64,000 nucleotides of DNA from Parasphingopyxis sp. CP4. Lineage in GTDB: Bacteria; Pseudomonadota; Alphaproteobacteria; Sphingomonadales; Sphingomonadaceae. Under the pieces are notes generated by a model, which was not told the origin of the DNA, searched no databases, and saw nothing but the letters and a program-made list of their open reading frames with translations. This document shows, piece by piece, positions 17,003-25,947 of the stretch (its first letter is position 1; each line of letters starts with the position of its first letter). The DNA lies in contig NZ_CP051130.1 in NCBI RefSeq assembly GCF_013378055.1, forward strand, positions 2,358,001 through 2,422,000, written 5' to 3'. Both the position numbers and the translations under genes were made by a program.

Positions 17003-18766
17003 CTATTGATGCGCGGCAATGATGGCGAGGAACTCTTCGCCATAGGTCGCCAGCTTGCGATCGCCGACGCCGGAAATCCGGCTCATCGCGGACAGGCTAT
17101 CGGGTTTCATCACCGCCATTTCGCGCAGCGTCGCATCATGGAAGACGACATAGGGCGGGATGCCATTCTCCGTCGCGATCAGACGCCGCTTCTCGCGCAG
17201 CGCATCAAACAGCGGATCGCCGACCGGATTGGCGCTGCGATTGGCGCGGCGCTTGCGAGTCTTGCGCGGTGGCAGGACGAGCGACACCTCCGCCTCGCCT
17301 TTCAGGATCGCGCGGGATTCCGGGCCGAGCGCCAGCCCGCCATGTTCCGTCTGGACGAGCGCATCGCGCGTCTGCAGTGCGCGGGCGACAGGGCGCACCA
17401 GCGGCTCTTCCTCCTCATCGACAATCCCGAACACCGATAGCTTGTCATGGCCCAGCGAAAGGATCCGCTCATTTTCCCGCCCCGCCAGCACCTCGCCGAC
17501 ATGGCCCATGCCGAACCGTTGGCCCGTGCGATATACGGCGGAGAGGAATTTGCGCGCGGTCTCGGTCCCGTCGACGGATTTTGGCGGGGCGAGGCAATTG
17601 TCGCAATTGCCGCAGCGTTCGGGCGGGTCCTCGCCGAAATGGCGCAGCAGGATTGCGCGGCGACAGCTCGCGGTTTCCACGAGTGCGCCCAATGCATTCA
17701 ATCGCGTCCGCTCGCCGCCGCGCCGGCCATCCTCAATCTCGGTTTCGATCCGGCGCCTTGCGCGGACGAAATCCTCTGCGCCCCAGAAGAGATGCGCTTC
17801 GGCGGGATCGCCATCGCGCCCCGCACGACCGGTTTCCTGATAATAGGCCTCGATCGATTTGGGCGTCCCGGCATGGACAACAAAGCGCACATCCGGTTTG
17901 TCGATCCCCATGCCAAAAGCGATCGTCGCGCACATCACCATGTCCTCGGATGCGACAAAGGCCGCCTGGTTCGCGGCACGCTCCTCGGCGGGCAGGCCGG
18001 CATGATAGACCGCCGATGCACGGCCCGTGGCGGCGATCTGCCCGGCCAGCTTCTCGGTCGCGGCCCGGCTCGTTGCATAGATGATCCCGGCGCCCGGCTG
18101 TTCGGCAAGTAGCGCCTTGACCTGGCTGGCGATACCGGCGCGCGGCGTAATCATGTAGCGGATATTGGGCCGATCAAAACCGGCGACGATCGCGCCCTCT
18201 TCCGGGATTCCGAGTTGTTCGAGGATGTCCGCGCGGGTGTGGCGATCCGCGGTGGCGGTCAGGGCGAGGCGCGGCACGTCTGAGAAACGATCGAGCAGCG
18301 GGCGGAGCAATCGATAGTCCGGCCGGAAATCATGGCCCCATTCGGAAACGCAATGCGCTTCGTCGACTGCAAATAGCGCCAGCGGCACCGCGCCCAGCAT
18401 ATCCTGAAAGCCCGCCCCGCTTGCCCGCTCGGGCGCGACATAGAGGAGATCGAGATCGCCCGCGCGAAACCGGTCCTGGGTTTCCGCCCAATCGCTATCG
18501 ATCGAGGTCAATGTTGCCGCCTTGATGCCGGCCGCGCGCGCCGCGCGCGCCTGGTCATGCATCAGTGCAATCAGCGGCGATATGACGATCCCTGTACCGG
18601 GCCGGGCCAGCGCAGGAATCTGGTAGCAGAGCGATTTGCCCGCCCCGGTCGGCATCACGGCCAGGCTATGCTGACCCGCCATCACCCGATCGATCACGTC
18701 GGGCTGGACGCTGCGAAAGCTTTCAAAGCCAAAGACTTTTTTGAGAATCGTTTCGGGCTGATCCAT
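17003..18766 (-). CDS. recQ: ATP-dependent DNA helicase RecQ
   Basis: A 587-residue RecQ helicase acting in recombination and replication-fork repair. Helicase motifs include MPTGAGKSLCYQIPA (Walker A), VDEAHCVSEWGHDFRPDY (DEAH and aromatic-rich loop) and YYQETGRAGRDGDPAEA (motif VI). The RecQ zinc-binding residues are seen in CRRAILLRHF and CGNCDNC. The C-terminal HRDC domain starts about residue 515 (DPLFDALREKRRLIA). Length and domain order match canonical RecQ. It lies 55 bases after the Atm1-type exporter gene on the same strand. Confidence 0.95.
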   Translation of the reverse strand: MDQPETILKKVFGFESFRSVQPDVIDRVMAGQHSLAVMPTGAGKSLCYQIPALARPGTGIVISPLIALMHDQARAARAAGIKAATLTSIDSDWAETQDRFRAGDLDLLYVAPERASGAGFQDMLGAVPLALFAVDEAHCVSEWGHDFRPDYRLLRPLLDRFSDVPRLALTATADRHTRADILEQLGIPEEGAIVAGFDRPNIRYMITPRAGIASQVKALLAEQPGAGIIYATSRAATEKLAGQIAATGRASAVYHAGLPAEERAANQAAFVASEDMVMCATIAFGMGIDKPDVRFVVHAGTPKSIEAYYQETGRAGRDGDPAEAHLFWGAEDFVRARRRIETEIEDGRRGGERTRLNALGALVETASCRRAILLRHFGEDPPERCGNCDNCLAPPKSVDGTETARKFLSAVYRTGQRFGMGHVGEVLAGRENERILSLGHDKLSVFGIVDEEEEPLVRPVARALQTRDALVQTEHGGLALGPESRAILKGEAEVSLVLPPRKTRKRRANRSANPVGDPLFDALREKRRLIATENGIPPYVVFHDATLREMAVMKPDSLSAMSRISGVGDRKLATYGEEFLAIIAAHQ

Positions 18767-18821
18767 TGGTCCCGCTTATCCTGTCGCGCGGTGTTGCGCA
18801 CGTCCCGTTCGGTCTATGATG

Positions 18822-20633
18822 TTAGCGATCCGGTTCAGACCGCCGTTCTTCCTGCTGCCGCGCCCACATTTCGGCATAGAGGCCGGCCTTGGCGATCAAC
18901 GCCGCATGGCTGCCCCGCTCGGCGACGCGCCCGGCATCAAGGACGACAATCTCATCGGCATCGATGATCGTTGAGAGGCGATGGGCGATAACGATAGTCG
19001 TGCGCCCCTGGCCCGCGCGATCGAGCGTCGCCTGGATTTCGGCTTCGGTCCGCGAATCCAATGCGCTGGTGGCTTCATCGAGGATCAGCACCGGCGGATC
19101 CTTGAGCAGCGCCCGGGCCACGGCCACCCGCTGCTTCTCCCCGCCCGAAAGCTTGAGCCCGCGTTCACCGACCCGGGTGTCATAGCCATCGGTTAAGCTG
19201 AGGATGAAATCATGGATCGCCGCGCCCTTGGCGGCCTCTTCAATCTCGGCCTGGGTCGCGCCATCACGGCCATAGCCGATATTATAGCCGATCGTGTCGT
19301 TGAACAGCACGGTGTCTTGCGGGACGATGCCGATAGCGGCGCGCAAACTGTCCTGGCGAACCGCGGCAATATCCTGGCCATCGATCAATATCCGCCCGCT
19401 GCTCGTTTCGTAGAATCGGAAGAGCAGCCGGGCGATGGTCGATTTACCCGCACCAGACGGCCCGACAATCGCAAGCTTGCTCCCCGCCGGAATATCCAGA
19501 TCGACTCCGTGGAGAATGCGGCGGTCCGCATCATAGCCAAAGCCCACGGCTTCGAAGCGCACCGCACCGCGATCGACGGCGAGCAGCGGTGCGCCATCCT
19601 GATCGACAATCTCGGCCGGCGTATCGATGAGATCGAACATTGCTTCCATGTCGATCATGCCCTGCTGGATCGTCCGGTAGACGGTGCCGAGAAAATCGAG
19701 CGGGCGGAACAGCTGCATCAGCAGCGCATTGACGAGCACCACATCGCCGACCGTGAACATGCCCTCGCTCCAGCCCCAGACGGTATAGGCCATGGCGCCC
19801 GCCATCATCAGGTTGGTCAGCAGCGCCTGGCCGACGTTGAGAAGCGCAAGGCTGTTTTCGCTTTTGACCGCTGCGCCGGCCCAGCTGGTGATCGCCCGGC
19901 TGAAACGCTGCGCTTCGCGCGCCTCGGCATTGAAATATTTGACGGTTTCAAAGTTGAGCAAGGAATCGACGGCATGGCTGTAGGCGGTCGTATCGAGATC
20001 GACCATGTCGCGGCGCAGCTGTGTGCGCCAGATCGTCACCAGCCGGGTAAAGGTAATATAGACCGCGATCACGCCCAGCGTGACGGCGACCATCGTCAGG
20101 CCGAATTTCACATAGAAGATGATGCAGACCGCGATCAGCTCAACCGCTGTCGGTGCGATATTGAACAGCAGGAAATAGAGCATCGTGTCGATACTCTTGG
20201 TCCCGCGCTCGATGATCTTGGTTACGCCGCCCGTCTTGCGCTCGAGATGGAAACGCAGGCTGAGCCGATGGAGATGCGAAAAGACATTCTCGGTCAGCTT
20301 GCGCGCCGCGGTCTGACCGACCTTTTCGAAGATTACATTGCGGAGATTGTCGAACAACACGCCACTGAACCGCGCGCCCGCATAGGCAACGACCAAGGCG
20401 ATGGCGAGCATGATCGCCGGATCCAGCTGGTCATCCATGCTGTCGATCACGCCCTTATAGGCAAAGGGCATGATCAGGATGACGGCCTTGGCGCACAGCA
20501 CAAAGGCGAAAGCACCAATAACCCGCGCCTTCAGGCCCGGCTGACCCTTGGGCCAAAGATAGGGCAGGAACCGACGCATCAATGCCAGCCCGGGCTCGTT
20601 CAGCTGTTTCTCTGGGGGGGTCTCGGGCGGCAT
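18822..20633 (-). CDS. Atm1-type ABC exporter (permease-ATPase fusion)
   Basis: A 603-residue half-transporter with an N-terminal six-helix membrane domain (about residues 40-310) and a C-terminal ATPase. The latter has Walker A GPSGAGKST, signature LSGGEKQR and Walker B ILDEATSALDSRTE. The segment FHLERKTGGVTKIIERGTKSI is the mark of the heavy-metal/Atm1 family, which exports glutathione-linked or persulfide compounds for Fe-S assembly and metal tolerance. I used the ATG at 20633 (MPPETPPEKQ). The upstream-extended frame is not conserved-looking. No regulatory site was identified. Confidence 0.9.
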   Translation of the reverse strand: MPPETPPEKQLNEPGLALMRRFLPYLWPKGQPGLKARVIGAFAFVLCAKAVILIMPFAYKGVIDSMDDQLDPAIMLAIALVVAYAGARFSGVLFDNLRNVIFEKVGQTAARKLTENVFSHLHRLSLRFHLERKTGGVTKIIERGTKSIDTMLYFLLFNIAPTAVELIAVCIIFYVKFGLTMVAVTLGVIAVYITFTRLVTIWRTQLRRDMVDLDTTAYSHAVDSLLNFETVKYFNAEAREAQRFSRAITSWAGAAVKSENSLALLNVGQALLTNLMMAGAMAYTVWGWSEGMFTVGDVVLVNALLMQLFRPLDFLGTVYRTIQQGMIDMEAMFDLIDTPAEIVDQDGAPLLAVDRGAVRFEAVGFGYDADRRILHGVDLDIPAGSKLAIVGPSGAGKSTIARLLFRFYETSSGRILIDGQDIAAVRQDSLRAAIGIVPQDTVLFNDTIGYNIGYGRDGATQAEIEEAAKGAAIHDFILSLTDGYDTRVGERGLKLSGGEKQRVAVARALLKDPPVLILDEATSALDSRTEAEIQATLDRAGQGRTTIVIAHRLSTIIDADEIVVLDAGRVAERGSHAALIAKAGLYAEMWARQQEERRSEPDR

Positions 20634-20742
20634 GGGCTGTCTAGATAGGCTTTTTTTCGAAAACGACCAGCCTGTGATCTGCACCACAGCTCCGAATTGA
20701 TGCGCCGGGCTAATAATCGCTGCATCAAATGGAGGAAGACAA

Positions 20743-20982
20743 ATGGGTCCGGGTTATTTCATCTTGGCAATCATGGGATGCGGCGATGCTGGTACGATGT
20801 GCGAACAGGTGGCGCGCGAAAATGCGATCTATCGCAGCGAAGCCGCTTGCTATGCCGATAGCGAAGCGGCCCTGATCCGCGAAAGCAACCAGCCCTTTCC
20901 GCTTTTGATGGCCGAATGCCGCGATCTCAACGAGCAGATTGCCAGCAACTGGCGCTATGGCGACAGCGGCAGCCTCAACTAA
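20743..20982 (+). CDS. Small conserved-looking hypothetical protein
   Basis: A 79-residue protein preceded by a good ribosome-binding site (GGAGG, eight bases from the ATG). I do not recognise a family. Residues 5-13 are hydrophobic, followed by four cysteines at roughly 13, 20, 36 and 59, which could form disulfides if it is exported. The sequence reads MGPGYFILAIMGCGDAG at the N terminus and has a charged C-terminal part. It converges with the TonB receptor gene with a 12-base gap. Confidence 0.6.
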   Translation: MGPGYFILAIMGCGDAGTMCEQVARENAIYRSEAACYADSEAALIRESNQPFPLLMAECRDLNEQIASNWRYGDSGSLN

Positions 20983-20994
20983 GGCCGCGATCCT

Positions 20995-23091
20995 TTAGAA
21001 ACTGCCGCTGATCTGGAAGGAAAAGATCGGCCCGAATTCGCGTGTACGATCTTCGATAAAGGCAACCGGGCCATCGCGCCGATCGACGAAGAAGGTGCGG
21101 GTGAAATTCTCGTCGCGATCGAGAATGTTGTAAACGCCGCCCCGCACCCGCAGCCCGAACACATCTTTATGTTCGATATAGGCCCCGACAAAGGGAGCGC
21201 CGCTGCGGAAATTGTTGATCTGGGTAAGGCGAAGCCCGGGTGCTTCACGATAATCTTCATATTCCAGGCCCCAGGCCCAGTCGGTCTGCGGAATGTCGTG
21301 GCGGAGCTCGATCTCGATATCGCGCTGCATCTCATGAGAGATGGAGCGCCGCACACCGGTTAATGGATCACGGACCCGACTGCGCTGCAGATTGAGTTCG
21401 ACGTCGAGCCGCCCGCCATGCCAGCCGAGCGTATCGAAATTGAATGTGCTGTTCCATTCGATCCCATAACGGTTAGCGCTGTCGATATTGCCCGGCGCCT
21501 CAGCGTTTGGGCCGAGCGGGATCTGATCGACAATGTCGCTGACTTTCTCATAGTAAACGCGCGCGGTGATCGATCCGAATGCGCCCAATTGCTGGGTTGC
21601 TTCAATCTCGAAATTCCAGCTTTGCGGCGGCACGAGATTTGGGTTGCCCGCATCCTGGCTGTCGGATCCCAAATTGGTCGAGGCGACAAAGTCCGAGAAG
21701 TTCAGCTGACCGACTTCGCGTTCGACCCGGGCGCGGATGTCGAGATTTTCATTTGCCTGCCAGGCCAAGGACAAAAATCCCTTGGGGCGATAGAAGGAGC
21801 GGGTCAGCCCGTTGGCGCCGTTTTGCATGATCGTCGAATATTCGCCGCCGATCGAGGTCTGCAGCGTGAGGCTGTCGGTGAGCGGTCGGCCATAGGTAAT
21901 ATTGATCTCGGCCCGCTCTTCTTCGACGCGTGAGTTCGAGTTGGGCAGGATAACCGGCTGGAAATTGCCATTGGCATCGAGCGACGAAAGTTGAGAACTC
22001 ACTTCAAGCGTGTTGAGCGCACCTTCGACAGCGACCTGCCAATCACCGCCCATTTCCCAGCCATATTCAGCCCGACCAATCCATTCGCCTTCATCAAGGG
22101 TGCGTTCGAACAGATCGCCAATCGATGGCGTGCCGTCGACAAAATCGGTGATCAGGCTGGTACGAAAGGGACTGCGCTCAAACTGGCGCAGGCCGATCAG
22201 CTTCAACCGGCCGAGCCCAAGCGCGAATTCAAAGTCACCGCCGACTTCGAAATTCCATTCATTCTCCCGGTCGCGGAAGAAACGCGTCCGGTCCGGCATG
22301 CCCTGACCGGTGCGGACCGAATCCTCGCTCCCGCGAAAATACCAGCGTTCATAGGATAGATTGAGGTTGCCGACCGAACTGCCCGGTCCGTCATAGCGGA
22401 ATGTGCCGGAAAGCTGTGGTCGATCACCGCTAAAGGTTGCCAATTCTTCATGCTGTCCAATGATCGCGCCATTGGGATCCACCACAAGTTCTGGTCCTTC
22501 GGCGCCGCCGCGGAACGAATTGTCCGTGTTGGACAGGCTGAGCGTGTAATCGAACGCGCCCTGGGTGCCGCTGACTGATATCTCGGCAGCGGTGTAGCGC
22601 GGATTGGTAATGCGGGCGCGAAACTGTGGGTACCAGGCAAAGTTGCCGGTTATCCCGGTGGATTCGGCGACGATGTTGACGACCTGGCCGGACAATCCGG
22701 GAATATCGAGTGAGGCGGCATCGCGCACTTCGATCCGCACGACATTGGCGGCCGAGATGCGGCCAAGCGCTGTAACGGCATCGTTCGATTTGCCTGAAAC
22801 CCGTTCGCCATTGATCAGGACATTATCGCCGCCTTGACCAAGGCCGCGGCGATCATCGCCGCGCTGGATGGTGAAGCCAGGGATCTGGTTCACCATGTCG
22901 AGCGCTGAATTGGGGGAGAAGCGCGCAAAATCGGCGGCCGTGTAATTCTGGCCAGCCACTGTCAGGCTGGCGTTATCGACGGCTGCGTCTGTGGCGCCAG
23001 TTTCTGCGCTGTCCTCGTCAATTGACGCCTGCGCCCATGCCGGCCCAGCCAGCATGGCAGTCGACAATAACAGCCAATATTTCCGCCGCAT
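20995..23091 (-). CDS. TonB-dependent outer membrane receptor
   Basis: A 698-residue receptor with a signal peptide (residues 1-21, ending PAWAQA). It has a plug domain (FSPNSALDMVNQIPGFTIQ, then DNVLINGERVSGKS) and a long beta-barrel ending in ...FSFQISGSF, with the terminal phenylalanine needed for Bam insertion. It starts at 23091 with GGAGGG upstream. In the plug the short pattern RISAANVVRIEVRDAAS resembles sphingomonad receptors for uncharacterised substrates. There is no adjacent sensor or transporter to define the ligand. Confidence 0.88.
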   Translation of the reverse strand: MRRKYWLLLSTAMLAGPAWAQASIDEDSAETGATDAAVDNASLTVAGQNYTAADFARFSPNSALDMVNQIPGFTIQRGDDRRGLGQGGDNVLINGERVSGKSNDAVTALGRISAANVVRIEVRDAASLDIPGLSGQVVNIVAESTGITGNFAWYPQFRARITNPRYTAAEISVSGTQGAFDYTLSLSNTDNSFRGGAEGPELVVDPNGAIIGQHEELATFSGDRPQLSGTFRYDGPGSSVGNLNLSYERWYFRGSEDSVRTGQGMPDRTRFFRDRENEWNFEVGGDFEFALGLGRLKLIGLRQFERSPFRTSLITDFVDGTPSIGDLFERTLDEGEWIGRAEYGWEMGGDWQVAVEGALNTLEVSSQLSSLDANGNFQPVILPNSNSRVEEERAEINITYGRPLTDSLTLQTSIGGEYSTIMQNGANGLTRSFYRPKGFLSLAWQANENLDIRARVEREVGQLNFSDFVASTNLGSDSQDAGNPNLVPPQSWNFEIEATQQLGAFGSITARVYYEKVSDIVDQIPLGPNAEAPGNIDSANRYGIEWNSTFNFDTLGWHGGRLDVELNLQRSRVRDPLTGVRRSISHEMQRDIEIELRHDIPQTDWAWGLEYEDYREAPGLRLTQINNFRSGAPFVGAYIEHKDVFGLRVRGGVYNILDRDENFTRTFFVDRRDGPVAFIEDRTREFGPIFSFQISGSF

Positions 23092-23319
23092 CTCTGTTTT
23101 CCCTCCCTGCGATGGCACGCTCCATCGGCCAATCGCAGGCAAGCATCCAGAGCTGGACCGGCCATTTCCGACCAGCGACATGCTTTTTTCGACAAATGTC
23201 GTAAAATCTATTGTGGCGTGGAGGTGAAAGATTGTTTCGCGGTTCAATTCGGTGCCGCGCCGCCGCTGTGCTGGCAACCGCTAATGCCACGCAATGCGGT
23301 TAGCCGAGCGGATCGGCGG

Positions 23320-23760
23320 TTAAGTGGGGCAGCGCATGCGGATCGACAGGCTGCCATCGGCCTGGCTGACGGTCAGCCGCTCGCCATCTTCGCTCAATTC
23401 ATAGGCCAGCATTTCGGTCCATTCCTCGCCTTCGCCTGAAAAGCTGTGCTCGACCATCACTATGCCATCCTCGTCGGCAGTGATGGTGGTGGGCACGGCC
23501 GCGCTCTCATAATAGCGGATCTCATTGGCCGCGATGTCGAGCCGCATGTCGCTGGCCGGATCGGCGCAGGTCTCTTCGGTGAAATCCCAGCGGCCGAGAT
23601 ATTCATCCGGCATTGCATCCAGCGATTCAGTGGCTGCGGCGTCTGTGCTTGCGTCCGGTTCGATGCTCGCCTCGTCAATGGCATCACTCTCGTTGCCAGT
23701 GGTACCGCCTGTGCAACTGGCCAGCGCCAGCGCCGATACCGCGATCATGATCCGAACCAT
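23320..23760 (-). CDS. Lipoprotein of unknown function
   Basis: A 146-residue predicted lipoprotein. The signal sequence MVRIMIAVSALALASC ends in a lipobox with the acylated cysteine at residue 16. An acidic low-complexity linker (about residues 20-50, rich in D, E, A, S and T) leads to a compact domain with EYLGRWDFTEETCADP and a C-terminal SLSIRMRCPT. The two cysteines in the domain may pair. I do not recognise the domain, though the shape resembles small lipocalin-like or META-like periplasmic domains. It is 24 bases from the end of no promoter-like site I can name. Confidence 0.65.
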   Translation of the reverse strand: MVRIMIAVSALALASCTGGTTGNESDAIDEASIEPDASTDAAATESLDAMPDEYLGRWDFTEETCADPASDMRLDIAANEIRYYESAAVPTTITADEDGIVMVEHSFSGEGEEWTEMLAYELSEDGERLTVSQADGSLSIRMRCPT

Positions 23761-23784
23761 CTTACTCTCCTATTGCTCGAGGCC

Positions 23785-24591
23785 CTATTGCTCAATGCGC
23801 TGTGTGAGTGCGCTCGCCGCTGCCGGTGCCCGCACCTTCGCGCCGCTGATGAAAAACATGAAGACATCGCGTTTTTTCGCAAGCTTCGGTGCGGCGTCCG
23901 AGGCATAGTCGAGCCCGTCGGGTTGCGCGCCGCCATGCCAGGATTGCGCGACATGCGCCCAATGATCGAGTTCCGCGGCGCTATAGCCGGTGTCGATATC
24001 TTCGCGGCAGCGCATCAGGCGCGCATAGCTGAAATCGGCGGTCTGGTCGGCAATCTGGAGGAACTTGTCGCTGTCCGGGCAGACAATCGCGATATTATGC
24101 TTGCGCATCAGCGCGACAAATTCGGGGCAGATAAAGCTTTCATGCCGGACATCGACGGCATGGCGCAGGCCAACGCCCTCCCATTGGCGTGGCAGCATCT
24201 CGATAAAGGCTTCAAACTCGTCCGCATCGAATTTCTTGGTCGCCATGAACTGCCAGAATATCGGCCCGAGCCGATCGCCAAGCTCGGCAATCCCCTGATT
24301 GCAGAACCGCTCGATACTCTCGCCAGTGTCGCGCAAGTCCTTGCGGTTGGTGCAATAGCGCGAGGCCTTGATCGTGAACTTGAAGCCATCGGGCGCCGCA
24401 TCGCGCCACTTGGCGAAGCTTTCGGGTTTCTGCAGGCGGTAATAGGTGCCGTTGATCTCGATCGCCCCGACATGGGTGGCGGCATGGTGGAGCTCGTCGG
24501 CCTGGCGCAGGCCCTTGGGATAGAATGTCCCGCGCCACGGCTTGAACGTCCAGCCGCCAATCCCGGTCCGAATGATCCCGCTCTTCGCCAT
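23785..24591 (-). CDS. DUF72 domain protein (YecE-like)
   Basis: A 268-residue cytoplasmic protein of the DUF72 family, which adopts a TIM-barrel fold. It shows the expected N-terminal pattern IRTGIGGWTFKPWRGTFYPKGL, then EINGTYYRLQKPESFAKW and the middle block GPIFWQFMATKKFD. A later DTGYSAAELDHWA and the C-terminal VFMFFISGAK also fit. The biochemical function of DUF72 is not established. The gene stands alone; the lipoprotein gene to its left begins 24 bases after its stop and could be cotranscribed. Confidence 0.88.
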   Translation of the reverse strand: MAKSGIIRTGIGGWTFKPWRGTFYPKGLRQADELHHAATHVGAIEINGTYYRLQKPESFAKWRDAAPDGFKFTIKASRYCTNRKDLRDTGESIERFCNQGIAELGDRLGPIFWQFMATKKFDADEFEAFIEMLPRQWEGVGLRHAVDVRHESFICPEFVALMRKHNIAIVCPDSDKFLQIADQTADFSYARLMRCREDIDTGYSAAELDHWAHVAQSWHGGAQPDGLDYASDAAPKLAKKRDVFMFFISGAKVRAPAAASALTQRIEQ

Positions 24592-24770
24592 AGACTGTCC
24601 GGCCTCCGCCTGTTCGTTTCTCGATGCGCTGATTACCTCTTGGTCTATGCCATGGTGTTTGGGAGATTGGGAGACAGATCCTCCCGCTTCGGCGCATGCC
24701 CCGCCCTATATCGAGCCCTATATAGAGTGATCGACTGGCGCCGGGCCCGTCTGACCGCTAGTCTCACCGC

Positions 24771-25406
24771 ATGACCCATCGCCCCAACCTCATCCGTCCC
24801 GCTTTGCCGCTTGCGGCGCTCCTCCTTGCCGCAACCGCTTGCTCTGCCCCAGACCAGTCCGGCACGCCGATCGAGGCCGAGCCCGATCCGCAGGTCGCCT
24901 TTATCGAGCGGTTGACGGAATTATGCGGCCAATCCTTTGCCGGCACGATGGTGTCGACCGACGAAGCCGATGCCGATATCGCCGAGCAGCCACTCGTCAT
25001 GCATGTTGCCGATTGCGCGCCCGATCGCATCCGCATCCCCTTTCATGTCGGCGAAGATCGCTCGCGCACATGGGTCATCACCGATACCGGCACGGGTATT
25101 CTCTTGAAACATGACCACCGGCATGAAGATGGCAGCGACGATGTGATCACCCAATATGGCGGCGAAACAGCCGAGCCGGGCACAGCGACGCGCCAGGAAT
25201 TCCCGGTCGACGCGGAATCGATTGCGCTATTTGAGCGCGAAGGGCTGGATGTATCGGTCATCAATGTCTGGGCGGTCGAGGTGGATGACAGCAGCTTTGC
25301 CTATGAACTGCGGCGCTCCGCGGAGGATAATAACCGCTTCTTCCGGGTTGAATTCGATCTTGGCACGCCCGTTGAGACCCCGCCACCGGCCTGGGGTGAC
25401 GAGTAA
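24771..25406 (+). CDS. Lipoprotein of unknown function
   Basis: A 211-residue predicted lipoprotein with a signal sequence and lipobox LLAATAC (cysteine at about residue 24). The mature domain has QVAFIERLTELCGQSFAGTM, a histidine/aspartate-rich stretch LLKHDHRHEDGSDDVITQYGG, and a C-terminal YELRRSAEDNNRFFRVEFDL. I recognise it only as resembling conserved sphingomonad periplasmic proteins without assigned function. The HDHRHEDGSDD cluster could bind metal, but that is speculative. It is transcribed alone. Confidence 0.65.
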   Translation: MTHRPNLIRPALPLAALLLAATACSAPDQSGTPIEAEPDPQVAFIERLTELCGQSFAGTMVSTDEADADIAEQPLVMHVADCAPDRIRIPFHVGEDRSRTWVITDTGTGILLKHDHRHEDGSDDVITQYGGETAEPGTATRQEFPVDAESIALFEREGLDVSVINVWAVEVDDSSFAYELRRSAEDNNRFFRVEFDLGTPVETPPPAWGDE

Positions 25407-25435
25407 ATTTTCCCAATCGATCGGATATTTGGCAA

Positions 25436-25460
25436 TTTTCACACCATTGGTTGGTGAAAA
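25436..25460 (+). promoter_or_regulatory. Inverted repeat, candidate enhancer site for sigma-54 activator
   Basis: TTTTCAC (25436-25442) and GTGAAAA (25454-25460) form an exact 7-base inverted repeat with an 11-base centre. It lies about 100-120 bases upstream of the sigma-54-type element at 25543, the normal distance for an enhancer-binding protein such as PspF. Function is inferred from position and symmetry only. Confidence 0.45.
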
Positions 25461-25542
25461 ACCCCAACTCTTTGCGCGCAACAATGTGTCGCGATGGGCG
25501 TGTTTTGGGCTAAAAGCCTGAAAAACAGCCAAAATCAAAAAC

Positions 25543-25558
25543 TGGCACGGCTCATGCT
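25543..25558 (+). promoter_or_regulatory. Sigma-54-type promoter of the microprotein-pspC unit
   Basis: TGGCACGGCTCATGCT matches the sigma-54 consensus TGGCACG-N4-TTGCW except for one A at the -13 position; the invariant GG and GC are present at the required 10-base spacing. It is 55 bases before the first microprotein ATG. Psp genes in other proteobacteria are sigma-54 dependent, which fits the PspC protein downstream. Confidence 0.65.
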
Positions 25559-25612
25559 TAGTATGGGGGGAACCGGCGGAATGATCCACCGGGGACTAAC
25601 AGGAGCAAAACC

Positions 25613-25726
25613 ATGTCGATCAATTTCAACAACCTTCAGAGCGCCGCTTTCTCAGCAGTCGCTGCCCTTATCGTTAGCGCAGTATGCATCAGCGCCGCAG
25701 TCGGTCCGGTTCTTCCCGTTGCCTAA
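25613..25726 (+). CDS. Microprotein 1, hydrophobic, paralogue of the next gene
   Basis: A 37-residue protein with a strong AGGAG ribosome-binding site. It begins MSINFNNLQSAAFSAVAALI and continues VSAVCISAAVGPVLPVA; residues 9-30 are one hydrophobic segment, so it is probably a single-span inner-membrane or exported peptide. It is about 75% identical over its core to the next gene (AAFSAVAALIVSA-CISAAVGP is shared), which shows tandem duplication. I know of no function. It is first in the unit behind the sigma-54-type promoter and may act with PspC in envelope stress. Confidence 0.72.
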   Translation: MSINFNNLQSAAFSAVAALIVSAVCISAAVGPVLPVA

Positions 25727-25779
25727 CAGCACGGGGAGACCAACCTCCCAAAAACCAAACTCACAGGAAAGATAAACTA

Positions 25780-25881
25780 ATGACCACCTCGATCCAGAAC
25801 GCCGCATTTTCCGCAGTCGCTGCCCTGATTGTCAGCGCCATGTGCATCAGCGCCGCCGTCGGTCCTTTGCCGATCGCCTAA
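25780..25881 (+). CDS. Microprotein 2, hydrophobic, paralogue of the previous gene
   Basis: A 33-residue protein preceded by AGGAAAG. It begins MTTSIQNAAFSAVAALIVS and ends MCISAAVGPLPIA. The shared core with microprotein 1 is conserved in protein while many third codon positions differ, which indicates selection on the peptide. The residues around 8-27 form one hydrophobic helix with a single cysteine. It lies 53 bases after microprotein 1 and 66 bases before the PspC gene. Too short for most annotation pipelines; function unknown. Confidence 0.72.
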   Translation: MTTSIQNAAFSAVAALIVSAMCISAAVGPLPIA

Positions 25882-25947
25882 ACGGCGCCCCAGTTTTTAA
25901 AGTCCAATTCAAGACGAACAGACAGAGACAGAAAGAGAAGACAGATA

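Noticed and set aside
14927-20633. A toxin-antitoxin system around barstar.
   Set aside because: No RNase-like partner is adjacent; the neighbours are a desaturase-family gene, a membrane protein, a phosphatase-like protein, recQ and an exporter.
23446-24774. A 442-codon plus-strand frame across the lipoprotein and DUF72 genes.
   Set aside because: It is antisense to two well-supported genes and has no protein pattern of its own.
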